A stretch of 64,000 nt of DNA from Posidonia oceanica. Its lineage: Eukaryota; Streptophyta; Magnoliopsida; Alismatales; Posidoniaceae. The translations under genes and the position numbers were made by a program. Positions within the stretch are counted from its first letter, which is position 1, and each line of letters starts with the position of its first letter. Below the pieces are notes generated by a model, which did no database searches, was not told the DNA's origin, and saw only the letters and a list, made by a program, of their open reading frames with translations. Location: NCBI GenBank assembly GCA_037176725.1, contig JAZBRS010000074.1, positions 60,640,001 through 60,704,000 of the forward strand. The letters run 5' to 3'. Below, in pieces: positions 24,870 to 36,459 of the stretch.

Positions 24870-25943
24870 GAGGCTGACATGCTGATGCTTCAAGTGCATG
24901 CGGGGACCTATGGCCCGCACATGAACGGAGTCCTCCTGGCCAAGAAGATCATGCTCCAAGGATATTTCTAGCAGACCAGGGAAGCAGACTGCTGCCGATT
25001 CGTGCGTAGATGCCACAACTGCCCGATCCATGGTAACTACATCAAAGCCCCCCCACAACAGCTGCACAACATGTCTTCGCCATGGCCTTTCTCCACCTGG
25101 GGGATCGATGTCATTGGCGCCATCCACCCGGCTGCTTCAAATGGTCATCGTTACATTCTGGTAGCGATCGATTACTTTACCAAGTGGGTGGAAGCAGCCT
25201 CTTATAAGACAGTCACCGCTGTGGCAACAGAAAAGTTTATCAAGAACAATATCGTTGCCCGATATGGGGTCCCGCACTCTGTCATCTCCGATAATGGCAC
25301 AAACTTCATTGCCAAAAGGATCGAGAAATATCTGCAGAGTCTCAAGATCAAGCATCCTAGATCCTTGCCCTACCGGCCACAGATGAATGGAGCGGTGGAG
25401 TCTGCAAACAAGAACATTGTTAAAATCCTAAAGAAGATGTCAGAAACCCACAAGGATTGGCATGACAAGCTCCTGTACGCGCTCTGGGCGTACAGGACAT
25501 CAATCCGGACCTCGACGGGAGCCACCCCATATTCTCTGGTATACGGCATGGAAGCGGTGTTACCTGTCGAAGTAGAGATCCCCTCACTGCGGATCCTACG
25601 AGAAGCTGAGTTGGAAGAGGCAGAATGGGTTGAAGACCGCTGCGTCCAACTGAATCTGATTGATGAGCACAGACTGCAAGCTATGTACAACGCTCACTTC
25701 TACCAGAAGCAGATGGCCAGAGCATTCTTGAAGAAGGTCCAGCCCAGAAACTTTCAGCCAGGGGACCTCGTTTTGCGTGCCATTCATTTGCCTGATGATC
25801 GAGGGAAATTCCGACCTAATTGGCGTGGCCCCTTCGTGGTCAAGCAGATCTTCTCGGGAGGCGCTGTAGCTCTTGAGGATATGGACCAGGTCGAGCAGTC
25901 TGAGCCTGTCAACCTCTGCTATATCAAGAAGTACTATCAGTAG
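24870..25943 (+). pseudogene. pol (INT): Integrase
   Basis: The N-terminal HHCC zinc finger is visible (VHAGTYGPH, then CHNC), but a TAG at 24969 lies between its His and Cys pairs. The catalytic core has Asp (25107, WGIDVIG), Asp (25290, ISDNGTNF) and Glu (25398, NGAVES), the last two 35 residues apart as in the D,D-35-E family. The C-terminal domain has the WRGPF motif (GPF/Y) and ends at TAG 25941 with no chromodomain, as in Tat elements. It inserts element cDNA with 5-bp target duplication, matching the ATAAG seen here. Confidence 0.94.
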
Positions 25944-27357
25944 CCGAGGGCGGCCCCATTGCGGATACCCTTCTCCCACCTACACACTTGCATTCTCGCT
26001 CCTTACATTCTCATCCTACCTGCATCTTCTATCTATCCTACTCTTGCATTCTCTCTTTTCAAATCATCATCGTCATCCTCTCAAATCATGCATTGCATCT
26101 TCGGCCCGGTGATGAGAACCGGAAGTGCTTGCCTGCTCTAGAAGGAGTCCACCCTACCTCACCCGGCACTACTTAGATGTCTTAGTTAGTGAGGGAGCCA
26201 CCACCAATCAGGACAGGCGAACTGCCTAAACTCGTAAGGACATACACCTCTGAGGGAGAAAAAATGTTAGGATGTGAGTTTGAAAAAATGAGAGTAGACA
26301 TCTAGGCTTGGGTACGTCCAAGGAACAGAAGACGAAGACAGAAGCCGGCCCTAGAGATAGGGGTGTGCAGTCTAACCCTACTCCTTCTACCCATCACACA
26401 GCAGACCCAAAGTCCAGACCTATCACAACTCAAACACCCTTCTTTTGCCACCAAAATGGGGATAGCAAAAGCCTGGAAAAAAAAAAAGGGGAAAAAAAGG
26501 AATCAAACAAGCAAAAAAAAAGAGATAGAACAAAAACAAAAAAAAAACAACAAAAGGAGAAAAAGCAAAAAAAAAAGAAGAAAAAGGGCAAGATTCAGCC
26601 CAAAAATGCAGGCACCATCATCCCCCGTACCTTACAAGAGACCCAAGGGTGTTAAGCTTAAAAAGGGTCTACCACTTCGCTCCAAAAGCAAACACTTAGC
26701 CTCTCCTAGCTAGGGGCGGAGAAAGACTGCATACCTATGAGGGAGAAATAAAGAAAAAGAGAGCAGAAAGAGTAGGTGTAGGTCCTGAGAGTTCGGCAAG
26801 TAGCCTGTCCTCACCACACCACCACTTGTATAGTGCCAACACCCGTTCCGGAGTGCCACCAGCGAGCCAAGAGTCTATGTAGGGCCCAGTGAGCTGGGGA
26901 CCACTCCCTTCCTTTGCAGTAGGCACCAAAGCACTCCGTATGCTGAGGGCACCCAAGCACACTAATCATTTCATAAGCATACCAGCCTGCATCATGCATA
27001 CATGCATCCTCAATTATCCTTCTTTCTTATCAATCGTTCCGCTCTGCGACTCGCTTTGACTCTGAGACAGTACTTCTTGCCTAGAACGCGTTGACGCTGC
27101 TCGAGCTGCGCTGGTCCAGACCTCCTGCCAGCCCTTGCCCCTGTGTCCACAAGACTGCTACAGATTTCCTTTGCTTATCTGTGCTTAACTGCTATATTCT
27201 GACATTAGCTGCTGGATGCATGTTGAACTACATTATCAGCCTTAGATTCTGCTTTCTGTCAGAGATTATATGCCTGTGTGATTTGACTGTTTACAATGAT
27301 GATAACAGGTACCTTCAAGTTCTGCAGCTATCTACCTGTACCCCTGCAATCCGCGCA
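25944..27357 (+). other. Region between integrase and accessory frame
   Basis: No gene recognised. It contains a CT-rich stretch (about 25970-26090), a purine/A-rich tract (26480-26610) whose lysine-rich frames are artefacts, GAGGGAGAAA-type purine runs near 26253 and 26731, and a mixed region to 27300. The frame containing the accessory protein is open back to 27091, but the residues before 27358 look non-coding. AACAG at about 27304-27308 could be a splice acceptor placing the accessory start near the 5' end of a spliced RNA; this is speculative. Confidence 0.55.
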
Positions 27358-28560
27358 ATGGGCTTCGCTACCCTGTTGACTCCAGCACACTGCTCGGGGA
27401 CCCTGCGAGTATGGATCAGCGAGCTTACCCAAGAAGACTGCGAAAAGCTGCACCTGTGGGGCATTCCAACCAAGCTGCTGAAGGCTGCTGATGTAGAAGT
27501 AAGCCGCCATCTTCTGTGTGCCGCCGCAAGGTTCTGGAAACCGGCACACCACACCTTTTGCTTTGGCAGAACTGAGCTAACACCCACACTGGAAGAAGTG
27601 CGTCGGATCTACGGCTTCTCCAAGATCATGGGGCCGCCTATCTTCATGAGGCGTGATGGATATCTCGAGGTCCTGAGCCAACTGACTGGGCTCCCTACTC
27701 GAAGCTGCCAACAAAGACTGATCTGCACCAGCGGACCTGAACCTATGCTTCGCCTAGCGCACTTTGATGATGTCATGAAGAAGCGCGTCGAACTCGAAGA
27801 TGAGTTGTGGCTCCGAGGGTTTGTCATCCGCTTCCTAGGCGAGCTGATCTTTACTCATGGCCGACTGACAGTGGCCATTGAGGTTGCAGAAATAGCACTT
27901 ACTGTGGTGACCCAGCACATAGACCTGCCACCAGTTGTTCTGGCAGAAACATACCGCGGGCTGGACCGTATCTCACATCGCTACCGCCACTTCCATGGCT
28001 GCGGGGCAGTTATACAAGTCTGGCTAGCCGCGCACTTAGAGATGAACCTTCTGCGCCCCCAGGTGCATGCCTTTGAAGGCTACTGCAGCAGCGCCCATGC
28101 CTAGACAGTCAAGAGCGTCAAAGAAGAGTACGAAAGGCTATCAGCACTGACTGACGACGCAGTAACCTGGTGTATCATCCCCTCCGTAGCCGAGCCATTC
28201 ACTGTCTTCCTCAGCGCATGCGACACACGGCTGATTATACTACCAGGTCTCACGGCAGGTGTGGAATACCATCCCATCAGGGTTATGCGCCAGTTTGGCT
28301 TCTAGCAGGGCGCCTTTGTTGACAGCACAGCGCCCGAGCTTCTTCAGACATACCCTCTCAGCACAACTGCCCCAACAAAGAAGCTGGCCGATCTGATGCA
28401 GCATGGGGTGCGATCAACAGACGTCGCAGCTGTGAGAGGTGTAGGATGCACCCCTGAGTATGTGACTGAGGTCCAAGAGCTCTAGCCCATCAATGAAATA
28501 CCGCCAGGCGGCCCTCTATTCCCCGACGCCAGGCAGTCGAAGAAGGCCCAAACTGGCTAG
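27358..28560 (+). pseudogene. DUF7745-like accessory ORF, broken
   Basis: Starting at ATG 27358, 248 codons are open to TAG at 28102. The same phase continues with recognisable protein-like sequence past TAG at 28303 and 28483 to TAG at 28558. The pattern resembles the plant DUF7745/Ogre ORF1 family as I remember it: a helical start (VWISELTQEDCEKL), AAARFWKPAHHTFCFGRTELTPTLEEVRRIYG (quoted here only by its landmarks FWKP, FCFG and LTPTLEEV), then FLGELIF and VLAETYRGLD with a GCGAVIQVW segment. Function of the family is unknown. In Ogre the ORF lies upstream of gag, whereas here it is sense and downstream of integrase. All three internal stops are TAG, like most in pol. A capture of a host mobile-domain gene is the alternative. 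Confidence 0.6.
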
Positions 28561-29110
28561 GGCACTTGTGCAGCCAATATGTAGTTTCCTTTCAAGTTGT
28601 GCTGTATATGTCGGCCTGCCACAGGCATGTACTCAGCAGTTCTTTCAATGAAAAAGTGTTTTCGGCTGTCTGCTTGCACTTCAGGACACTGCTTAATGCA
28701 TTGCATAATCATAGCCAAACTATCATCTTGGGCCCTCTGGCCAGACTTGCAGCCAACACAACGCAGGAAAGTCCTCAGCAGCCAATCCGGAGTCCAGAAT
28801 CTCTGCAGACCCGCGCCGTCAAGCCAAGCCATCCAGCATCCCCAGCTGAGTCTCTGCGGGCTGGCACCCCCAACTACTCGGCGATAGGTCCGTCAACCTG
28901 TCATCATCTTCGGGCTGGTACCCCAAACTACTCGTCTGGCAAACACGATAGTTTTGTCTTCACCCTCTGCTTCTAATGCCAAGGACGTGCTGGCCAACCC
29001 CTGGTGTCATCCCGACACCAGGGGCATCTTTTGATTGCCCCTTGGTATCATTCTCTCCCTCTTTCTCCCATGATATTCCTGGTATCAAGGGATGATTCGC
29101 TCCTGCAAAA
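28561..29110 (+). other. Spacer before 3' tandem repeats
   Basis: No gene recognised. Two short related segments (GGGCTGGCACCCC near 28858 and GGGCTGGTACCCC near 28912, each followed by an AACTACTCG string) suggest decayed repeats. TTGATAGG-like and GATAAG-like motifs become frequent toward the end, leading into the tandem array. Confidence 0.5.
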
Positions 29111-30143
29111 CCTCTTTGCCGGCCGATAAGTCCGATATCTTATCATCTTTTTCCCTTTACCGGTCGATAAGTCCGGTATCTCATCATTCCCTCATCCCCT
29201 CTTTGCCGGCCGATAAGTCCGATATCTTATCATCTCTTTCCCTTTGCCAGCCGATAAGTCCGATATCTCATCATTCCCTCATCCCCTCTTTGCTGGCCGA
29301 TAAGTCCGATATCTTATCATCTCTTTCCCTTTGCCGGCCGATAAGTCCGGTATCTCATCATTCCCTCATCCCCTCTTTGCCGGTCGATAAGTCCGATATC
29401 TTATCATCTCTTTCCCTTTGCCAGCCGATAAGTCCGGTATCTCATCATTCCCTCATCCCCTCTTTTCCGGCCGATAAGTCAGATATCTTATCATCTCTTT
29501 CCCTTTGCCGGCCGATAAGTCTGGTATCTCATCATTCCCTCATCCCCTCTTTGCCGGCCAATAAGTCCGATATCTTATCCTTTCTTTCCCTTTGCCGGTC
29601 GATAAGTCCGGTATCTCATCATTCCCTCATCCCCTCTTTACCGGCCGATAAGTCCGATATCTTATCATCTCTTTCCCTTTGCCGGCCGATAAGTCCGGTA
29701 TCTCATCATTCCCTCATCCCCTCTTTGCCGGCCGATAAGTCCGATATCTTATCATCTCTTTCCCTTTGCCGGCCGATAAGTCCGGTATCTCATCATTCCC
29801 TCATCCCCTCTTTGCTAGCTGATAAGTCCGATATCTTATCATCTCTTTCCCTTTGCCGGTCGATAAGTCCGGTATCTCATCATTCCCTCATCCCCTCTTT
29901 GCCGGCCGATAAGTCCGATATCTTATCATCTCTTTCCCTTTGCCGGCCGATAAGTCCGGTATCTCATCATTCCCTCATCCCCTCTTTGCCGGCCAATAAG
30001 TCCGATATCTTATCATCTCTCTCCCATTGCCGGCCGATAAATCCGGTATCTCATCATTCCCTCATCCCCTCTTTGCCGGTCGATAAGTCCAATATCTTAT
30101 CACCCCTCTCCCTTTGCCGGCCGATAAGTCCGATATCTTATCA
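29111..30143 (+). repeat. 87-bp tandem repeat, about 12 units, in element 3' region
   Basis: About twelve copies of an 87-bp unit made of two related halves of 44 and 43 bp. The first half contains CCGGCCGATAAGTCC, GATATCTTATCATC and CTCTTT. The second contains CCGGCCGATAAGTCC, GGTATCTCATCATTCC and CTCATCCCC. Each first half has a GATAAG...CTTATC inverted repeat with an 8-nt spacer. The period is 29 codons, which explains the 367-codon open frame across it; it is not a gene. Hypervariable tandem repeats in this position are known from Ogre-type elements. Confidence 0.92.
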
Positions 30144-30253
30144 ATATTCTCCTTTTCCTTATCAATATCAATCATCAATCTCTCCTTTTTCTTAGCAATA
30201 TCAATCATCAATCTTTCCTTTTTCTTATCAATATCAATCAATCAATCAATCAC
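30144..30253 (+). repeat. Short TATCAATCA-rich repeats
   Basis: Three imperfect copies of a roughly 40-bp segment containing CTTATCAATATCAATCA with a pyrimidine run, ending in a short ATCA microsatellite (about 30236-30251). Confidence 0.7.
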
Positions 30254-30257
30254 TGCT

Positions 30258-30888
30258 CTTTCCGGTTGATAGGACCGTAAACTATCATCTTGGGCCGATC
30301 CCCGATCTAGCTCGCAGTTGTGTTATATGGCTGACATCCAGTAACTGTCCCTCGTAATTGCACCTTCCAGTTGATAGGACTGTAAACTATCATTCTCTGG
30401 CTGATGATCCAAAACTCATCCTTGGCTGATACCCAAAACTATCACTTGCAATTACGTTATACGGCTGATATCCAGTAACTATCCCTCATGATTGCGCTTT
30501 CCAGTTGGTAGGACTGTAAACTATCGTTCCAGTTGATAGGACTGTAAACTATCGTTCCAGTTGATAGGACTGTAAACTATCACTCGCAATCTACGGCTGA
30601 TATCCAGTAACTATCCCTCGCAAATGCCCTTTCCAGTTGATAGGACTGTAAACTATCACTCCAGTTAATAGGACTGTAAACTATCGCTCCGGTTGATAGG
30701 ACCGTAAACTATCATTCTCTGGCATTTGCGTTATATGGCTGATACCCAGTAACTATCCATCATGGTTTGTGCGTTCCAGTTGATAGGACCGTAAACTATC
30801 GCTTCCAGTTGATAGGACTGTAAACTATCACTCCCGGTTGATAGGACCGTAAACTATTCGACCGATAAGCCCGACACCTTATCACCCT
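30258..30888 (+). repeat. Interspersed GATAGG-TGTAAA-CTATC hairpin repeats
   Basis: Eleven copies of a 26-30-bp motif, TTGATAGGACTGTAAAC followed by TATC, alone or in direct tandem (for example three in a row at about 30487-30590). They are interspersed with copies of GGCTGATACCCAGTAACTATC. Each has arms TGATAG and CTATCA around a 9-nt spacer. The last one merges into a CGATAAG...CTTATCA motif at about 30860-30885. This continues the hairpin theme of the 87-bp array with a different stem. Confidence 0.8.
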
Positions 30889-31404
30889 CTTCGCGTGACC
30901 TTGCCCTAGGAAGGCAAAGTCCCGCATCCCCTCGCGATAGGAGAATTGGCCTCTCTCCCCTCGCACCCCTTTTTTGCTAGCTTGCTCCCTGGGCAGGGAC
31001 AAGTTGCACCTTTTCTTCTCTGCCTTGTCGCGCAAGTTTGGCCTACCCGCCAGATCCTTGCGCCACATCGCGCCTTTCTTTTACCATTTCTTTTGCAACA
31101 TCTCTGCACTTTCTTTGCTAGCATTGCATACTAGTTTAACATCATCAGTATCATCTGCACTGCATCAACATTCTAACAGCACTAACTTTTGTACTAACGT
31201 TTGCATTGCATTTGCATTAACATGCATTGCATACTTTGCACATCATCCATCTGCACCTGCATTTTGCATTACGGCAATGGGCTACGATTTTCAGTACATC
31301 CGCCGAATAAGTAGCTCACAACCATAGCAAACCTCTACTCCCGTCGGTCAGATGGGGTGTCTTGTCAACCCTGAGCAGCGGCCTCGCTTCGCTTGACCTT
31401 GCTC
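30889..31404 (+). other. Unique 3' end of element interior
   Basis: No gene or repeat recognised. Sequence is TTTGCATTGCAT-rich around 31090-31260. Frames here are short and unlike known proteins. Confidence 0.5.
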
Positions 31405-31417
31405 AGGGAGGGGCATC
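31405..31417 (+). promoter_or_regulatory. Polypurine tract (PPT)
   Basis: AGGGAGGGGCATC ends directly before the 3' LTR TG. The AGGGAGGGG purine run is the expected primer for plus-strand DNA synthesis; position and composition fit plant Ty3 elements. Confidence 0.85.
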
Positions 31418-34400
31418 TGTTGACACCCCATTTCGACAGGCTTGAACCAATTGGGACCTTCTGGTGACTTCTGGATCTAAACCTAGGTCAAAACAACCAC
31501 AACCTTCTTCATCTTACCCTTCAAAACAAGCCTAACTTGACCTAAGCCTACACTCCTTTTCCAAGTCCAAAACTTACCCAAAAACCATAGGAAAACCTAT
31601 CACTCCCAACTTAGCAAACCTACCCAAAAATCCTAGAAACTTTCAACCCGAAACCATTCCCAAAAACCCTAGAAAACCTACGTAAAACTACCCCTTTTCG
31701 AAACCTTTAAACCCTCCTTTCACCCAAATTATCGTTTTCTCTCTCCAGGATTATTCTTTTCTCTCTCCTCTCTCTCTCCTGATTATCATCCTTCTTTTCA
31801 TCCCCTTTTCTCCTTTTTTCTTGCCTGGTTGTGGGCCCCCCTTGTGCTTCTATCTCTTCTCAATCTTATTCCTATTTTTATCCTATTTTTAGCATTTTCT
31901 CTAACTTTCAAAAAATTATTCTCTTTCAACTCCTCTCTTTCCCCTTTATTCCTCCTTTTTTCCCTTTTCTTCTTCCTTCTCCTTTTCTTTTTCTTTCTTT
32001 TGCTAAATCCCTAAAAATCCTTAAAAACCTCTAAAACTCTAAAACAAAAGGGAAACAAACCAAAACCCTAAGAAAAATAATTAAAAAACATTAAACAAAC
32101 AATTAAAAACCTAAACCTAACCAAATCTGGCTAAAATAGAAAACTAAGAGTGCAACCTAAAAAATACAAAATAAACAAAAGAAAATGCTGTAAAATCAAG
32201 AAAAAAACCAAAGTACAATCAAAACCAACCAAAAGTGAAAACCCTATCAAAAATAATCAAAAAGCAAACCCTAAGAAGAAGTAAAACAATCAAAAACACT
32301 AAGACAAATAATTAATGAAAAACTTAACTTAACAAATCTAAAAAGGAACAATTTAAAAAATTAATTAAAAAGGAAAAGAGAAACAATTAAAGACTTAAAA
32401 ACACTTAATTAAACAAGAAGAAACTTAACTAAAAAACATCAAGAGAGCTTAACAAACAAAAATCAAAAAACAAATCAAAGAAGACTTAAGAAAGAAAGGC
32501 TAAAATCCAAAAATCTAAAACCCACTCTAATTAATTTAAAAACAAACTTTAAAAAAATCCTAATTAACATCCCAAGTACTTAACAAGAAAAAACATAATT
32601 AAAAAACAACTTAAAAGGCTTAACAAACATTTAATCAAAATAAAAAACAAATCAAAAACAAAGAAAACCCTTAAAACCCTAATCAAAACCAAAATCCCTC
32701 TAAACCTAATTAACTAACCAAAAACAGTCATTAAAAATTTAATCACGGTCCTAACTTAAAGCACAACCATTCTAATATTTTTATCTATTTTTATTTTATT
32801 TTTATCTAATTTATTTCTCCTCTTTTTCCCTTCCATTTCTCTCTTTCTTCCTTTTTCTTCTTCTTTTCTTTCTCCTGCTGGGCCCAGTCCGGCTTGTTCC
32901 ACCATCCTTCTTTCTTTTCTTTCTTTTTCTTTTTTCTTCGCGTAGCCCGGCCCGCGACCTTCAGCCCGTATTCCACCTCCCTCCTTCTTCTTCTTCTTCC
33001 TCTTCAACTTCTTCTTCTCCTTCCCGCGATCTTCTTTAAAATTTAACTTCGCTTCTCCCTCCCGATCACCTCAGCACCAGTTCGCCTCTCCTCTCTTCGC
33101 ACTCAGCGGAACTTCCGGGAAGGCATTTACTGCCCGTCTTCTCTCCGACCGCCTCTCCATCAGTAGCAGTGCTCCCGCCGGTGGGGATTTGAATCCCAGC
33201 ACACGTCTGTCCTCCCCAGCTGCTTAAAACTTCCAAGTCTTCTCCTCCTTCGACACTCTTCGCATCGTCCTGAGAGAGAAAGCGTCCAGCACCCAGAATC
33301 CTTGCAATTCTCCTCCCTTTCCTCTGCAAAATTCAGACCTTTTCCTCCTCTTCCTCCCCATTGAAACCAACACCGGTTCCAGACCATAAACCGCACCCAA
33401 TTCCTCCCCCAACCTCACCCAGAATCCCAGCATCGCAGCCCCTCCATCCATCAGCCTTTCCACACCAGAAACCGCCCCCAAACACCCAAAATTCCACCAC
33501 AGAACCCATCACTTTCCACTTCAAAATTCCCGAATCTACAGACCTCCAATCCTTCCCAAACTCTTCCCAGTTCCTCACCTGAACACCACCTCCCCAAACC
33601 ACCCAGCCTTCAGCCCAGCTACCCACCACAGTTCCTACCCGCCACCACAAACAGTTACACCTTTTTCTGTCCAGAAATCAACCGATCAGCCAACTCCCTC
33701 CACAGACCTCCACTACCCAATTCAGGCCTCCACATGCCTTCACCAAACACCCAGCTACCTACCAGAAGGTCCCGTTCAGCCCGAGGAGCAACAGACCGCT
33801 CCCCCCGTCTCCGGCAGAACCAGCAGCACCCAAAAAAGCCGATTCCTGCCTCTGGCCTGCAAGCTTGCATCTAAGCATCCAGCAAGCTCCGCAGCATCGC
33901 ACTGAGCAGAACCGGACGCCCAGAAGCAACCAGAGACGCCTGCAGCAGTCGGACCAACCTTACCGTCGATCCCTGGATCAGTCGACGTCGGGAGGACTCC
34001 TCAGCCATGGAAACAGGTAACTCTCTTCATCCCTAGGTTAGTCTTCCACCTCTCTTGCTTTTCTGCCCCTCAGACTGGGATTTCTCTCTCTCCTGTGCCG
34101 AGTCAACGCTGGGTCAACTCTGTCTTCTTCGGTGAGCTTCGAGCTCGTCCCACCGCTCCGGTCTGCAGAACGCGGCTCCAGCAAGCGCCCCAGCTCCGCA
34201 CGGACCCCAGAAGCATGTCCCTGTCGTCAGAACTCGCTGACGCCGCGCTGATCGGCTGGCCTGCCTCCGAGCGGGTCTGCAGACCTCTGGCAACTCCTCC
34301 GGCTTGCTCCAGGCAGCGTCGCTGCTCGCCGATGCTGCTCCGGCCTCCGTCGAGCTCTGGTGAAGCCCGCCCGCCAGTCTACGCCACACCAGCACTCCCT

Positions 34401-35657
34401 TTGCTCCCTCTGTTGGCCACTGGTAGCAACTGCTACAGTGGTTGACGATCGGTTTTCATTGTGCACTTATTTTCTGCTACTTTGGTTATTTTACCAAATA
34501 TTGCTTTTTTGGTCTTAGTTCTTACTTATTTGCGTTCAGGTCCTTTATTTGATTAAATCTGTTTATTTCTGAACTAAAACCATATAAAATTGCATGAAAA
34601 ATATGTAGTTCTCTTTATTTGCATGTCAGTCCTTTTACTGTGCTTTCCTTCAGTAATAAATTTGATTTTGGCCCTCTAGCTTTTGATTATTGCATTTTAG
34701 TCCTGCAGCTGTTTAATTTGATTTAATCCTCTAGGTTTGCTATATAAAATTGCATTTTAGGTCCTTATTGTTTTCTGTAATTGCCATTTAGTCCTCTGTC
34801 CTGTTAACTTAGCTTTTATTTTCCAATTTTTGCTTACTGCATTGCATTATTTCCCCCCTGTTTTCTGACTTTTGCATATAGGTCCTTCCTCAATGCACAG
34901 TAGTCATTTTAATGCATATTTTGTTTATAAAATTGCATTTTTGACCCTGCATAATTTGAAAATTGCACATAGGTCCTCTACATGCTTATAAAAATCATTT
35001 AAATGCATATTTTGCTTATAAAATTGCATTTTAGACCCTGCATGTTTGGAAAATTGCATATAGGTCCCCCATTTGCATTCCCAGACCACCAGACCCCTGT
35101 TTTGCTGGAAAAATTGCATTTTAGACCCTAATGATTTCAAAATTGCATCCTAACTTGCCACATGATTTCAAAACTTGTCCTGATGCATACCCCTCTTGGA
35201 AAATTGCATTTTAAACCCTGTCTTTTGTAAAATTGCATGCAGACACTCCTTTTTTTCAAAATCCTTGCATAAAAGCCCCAAACTTTTCAAAACCTTTGCA
35301 TTTAGACCCCCATCCTTTCAAAAATTGCATTTAAATCCCCAATTTTCTGAAAAATCACCCTTAAGCCTTTTCTTGCATTCTGCATGCATTGCACTCATGC
35401 ATTCTAGTTTTTAGCATCCATTGCACACACTTAAGTATCATCAGCTCCCATTCACAAGGGAGGACCTGTTTTGCACACCTCTAGGACCCCCTGTGCACTT
35501 ATATCCATTCTTCTCCCCTATTATGGCCCCTCTGTCTTGAAGCTGTGATATCTTCCGATCCGGCCGTTGGATCTTCTCAAATAAGCTACCCAGACGACCC
35601 CGGCGGAGCGCTCTTCAGCATGGACCAAGCAGATCTCAGATCAGGCCTCAGATTTTC

Positions 35658-35666
35658 CAGGTAAGT
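35658..35666 (+). promoter_or_regulatory. Candidate splice donor in 3' LTR
   Basis: The same CAG/GTAAGT as at 14169-14177 (GT at 35661). In this LTR it could splice outward into flanking satellite transcripts, but nothing shows that it is used. Confidence 0.3.
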
Positions 35667-36126
35667 CCTTCTGAACCCCTGCACAGCATTCATTTGCATA
35701 CCATTTGCATTGCATGCATCGTTTTCGCTTTTTGTTTCCTCGAACATGTAGAATAGGACTTCCTCTTCTTATCTATCAATTCCGTTCCTCCTTTCGCGTA
35801 TTCCCACGTGTTTTGTATCGTGTTTCCCCTGAATTCACCACTTATTGCGACTTTCTTCCACCTTTTCCACGATCCGATCGCACCGTGAGCTTTGGGCAGC
35901 GTGCGAGACACATCGTGGAGCGGTTTAGTGGGAAACAGTCACAAAGCGGTGGTAATCCCCCCACTTGCTTGTTCTCCCAGTGTAGATCTTCACACCTACT
36001 CTGCGTGGCCCTTAAACAGTGCCTGTTCTCACACACACACTGTTGGCCTCCCCTTTCGCTTTTCTTATCCTCTCTCCTTGCATTTGCATCTGCATGGTTT
36101 TGCCGAGGTTTTATTCCGCCGCTTTT

Positions 36127-36459
36127 GGCACCGTTTTGCGTGTCCGCTTTGCTTTTGGCACCGTTTCACGTGCCCGCTTTGTTTTCGGCACCGTTTTGCG
36201 TGCCCGTTTTGTTTTTTGGCACCGTTTTGCGTGCCTGCTTTGTCTTTGGCACCGTTTTACGTGCCCGCTTCGCTTTTGGCACCGTTTTGCGTGCCTGCTT
36301 TGTCTTTGGCACCGTTTTGCGTGCCTGCTTCGCTTTTGGTACCGTTTCGCGTGCCCGCTTTGTTTCTAGCACTGTCTTGCGTGCCGATCTTGTTTTCTTG
36401 CACCGTTTTGCGTGTCGCTCTCGTTTCTTACATTGTTTCGCGTGCTTTATGCCGTTTTC
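36127..36459 (+). repeat. 30-bp minisatellite in 3' LTR, about 11 units
   Basis: Same repeat as at 14638-15030, with two fewer units and a different order of unit variants, so the number changed after the two LTRs were copied from one template. Confidence 0.85.

Larger units (their letters stand above)
17148..25943 (+). pseudogene. gag-pol: gag-pro-pol polyprotein, ten internal stops
   Basis: One phase, 2,932 codons, from the first in-frame ATG after an upstream stop at 17016 (good context, G at -3 and +4) to TAG at 25941. Domains in order are gag core, zinc knuckle, protease, G-patch-like segment, Ala/Ser-rich linker, RT, RNase H, archaeal-type RNase H and integrase. The frame is interrupted by TAG at 17286, 17466, 17892, 21324, 22131, 22926 and 24969, and by TGA at 18141, 22419 and 24258. 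I traced the codons between open segments and found no frameshift and no TAA. One of the stops (for example 21324, after the protease half) could be an ancestral gag-pro/pol boundary, because Ogre elements place a boundary or intron there. The others break conserved domains or the gag N-terminus. The copy cannot make an intact polyprotein without extensive readthrough. Confidence 0.9.

Noticed and set aside
26308..26713. Lysine-rich frames near 26.3-26.7 kb
   Set aside because: They come from an A-rich tract with no conserved features.
29092..30195. 367-codon open frame over the 87-bp repeats
   Set aside because: The period is 29 codons. The frame is simply the tandem repeat, in the 3' non-coding part of the element.
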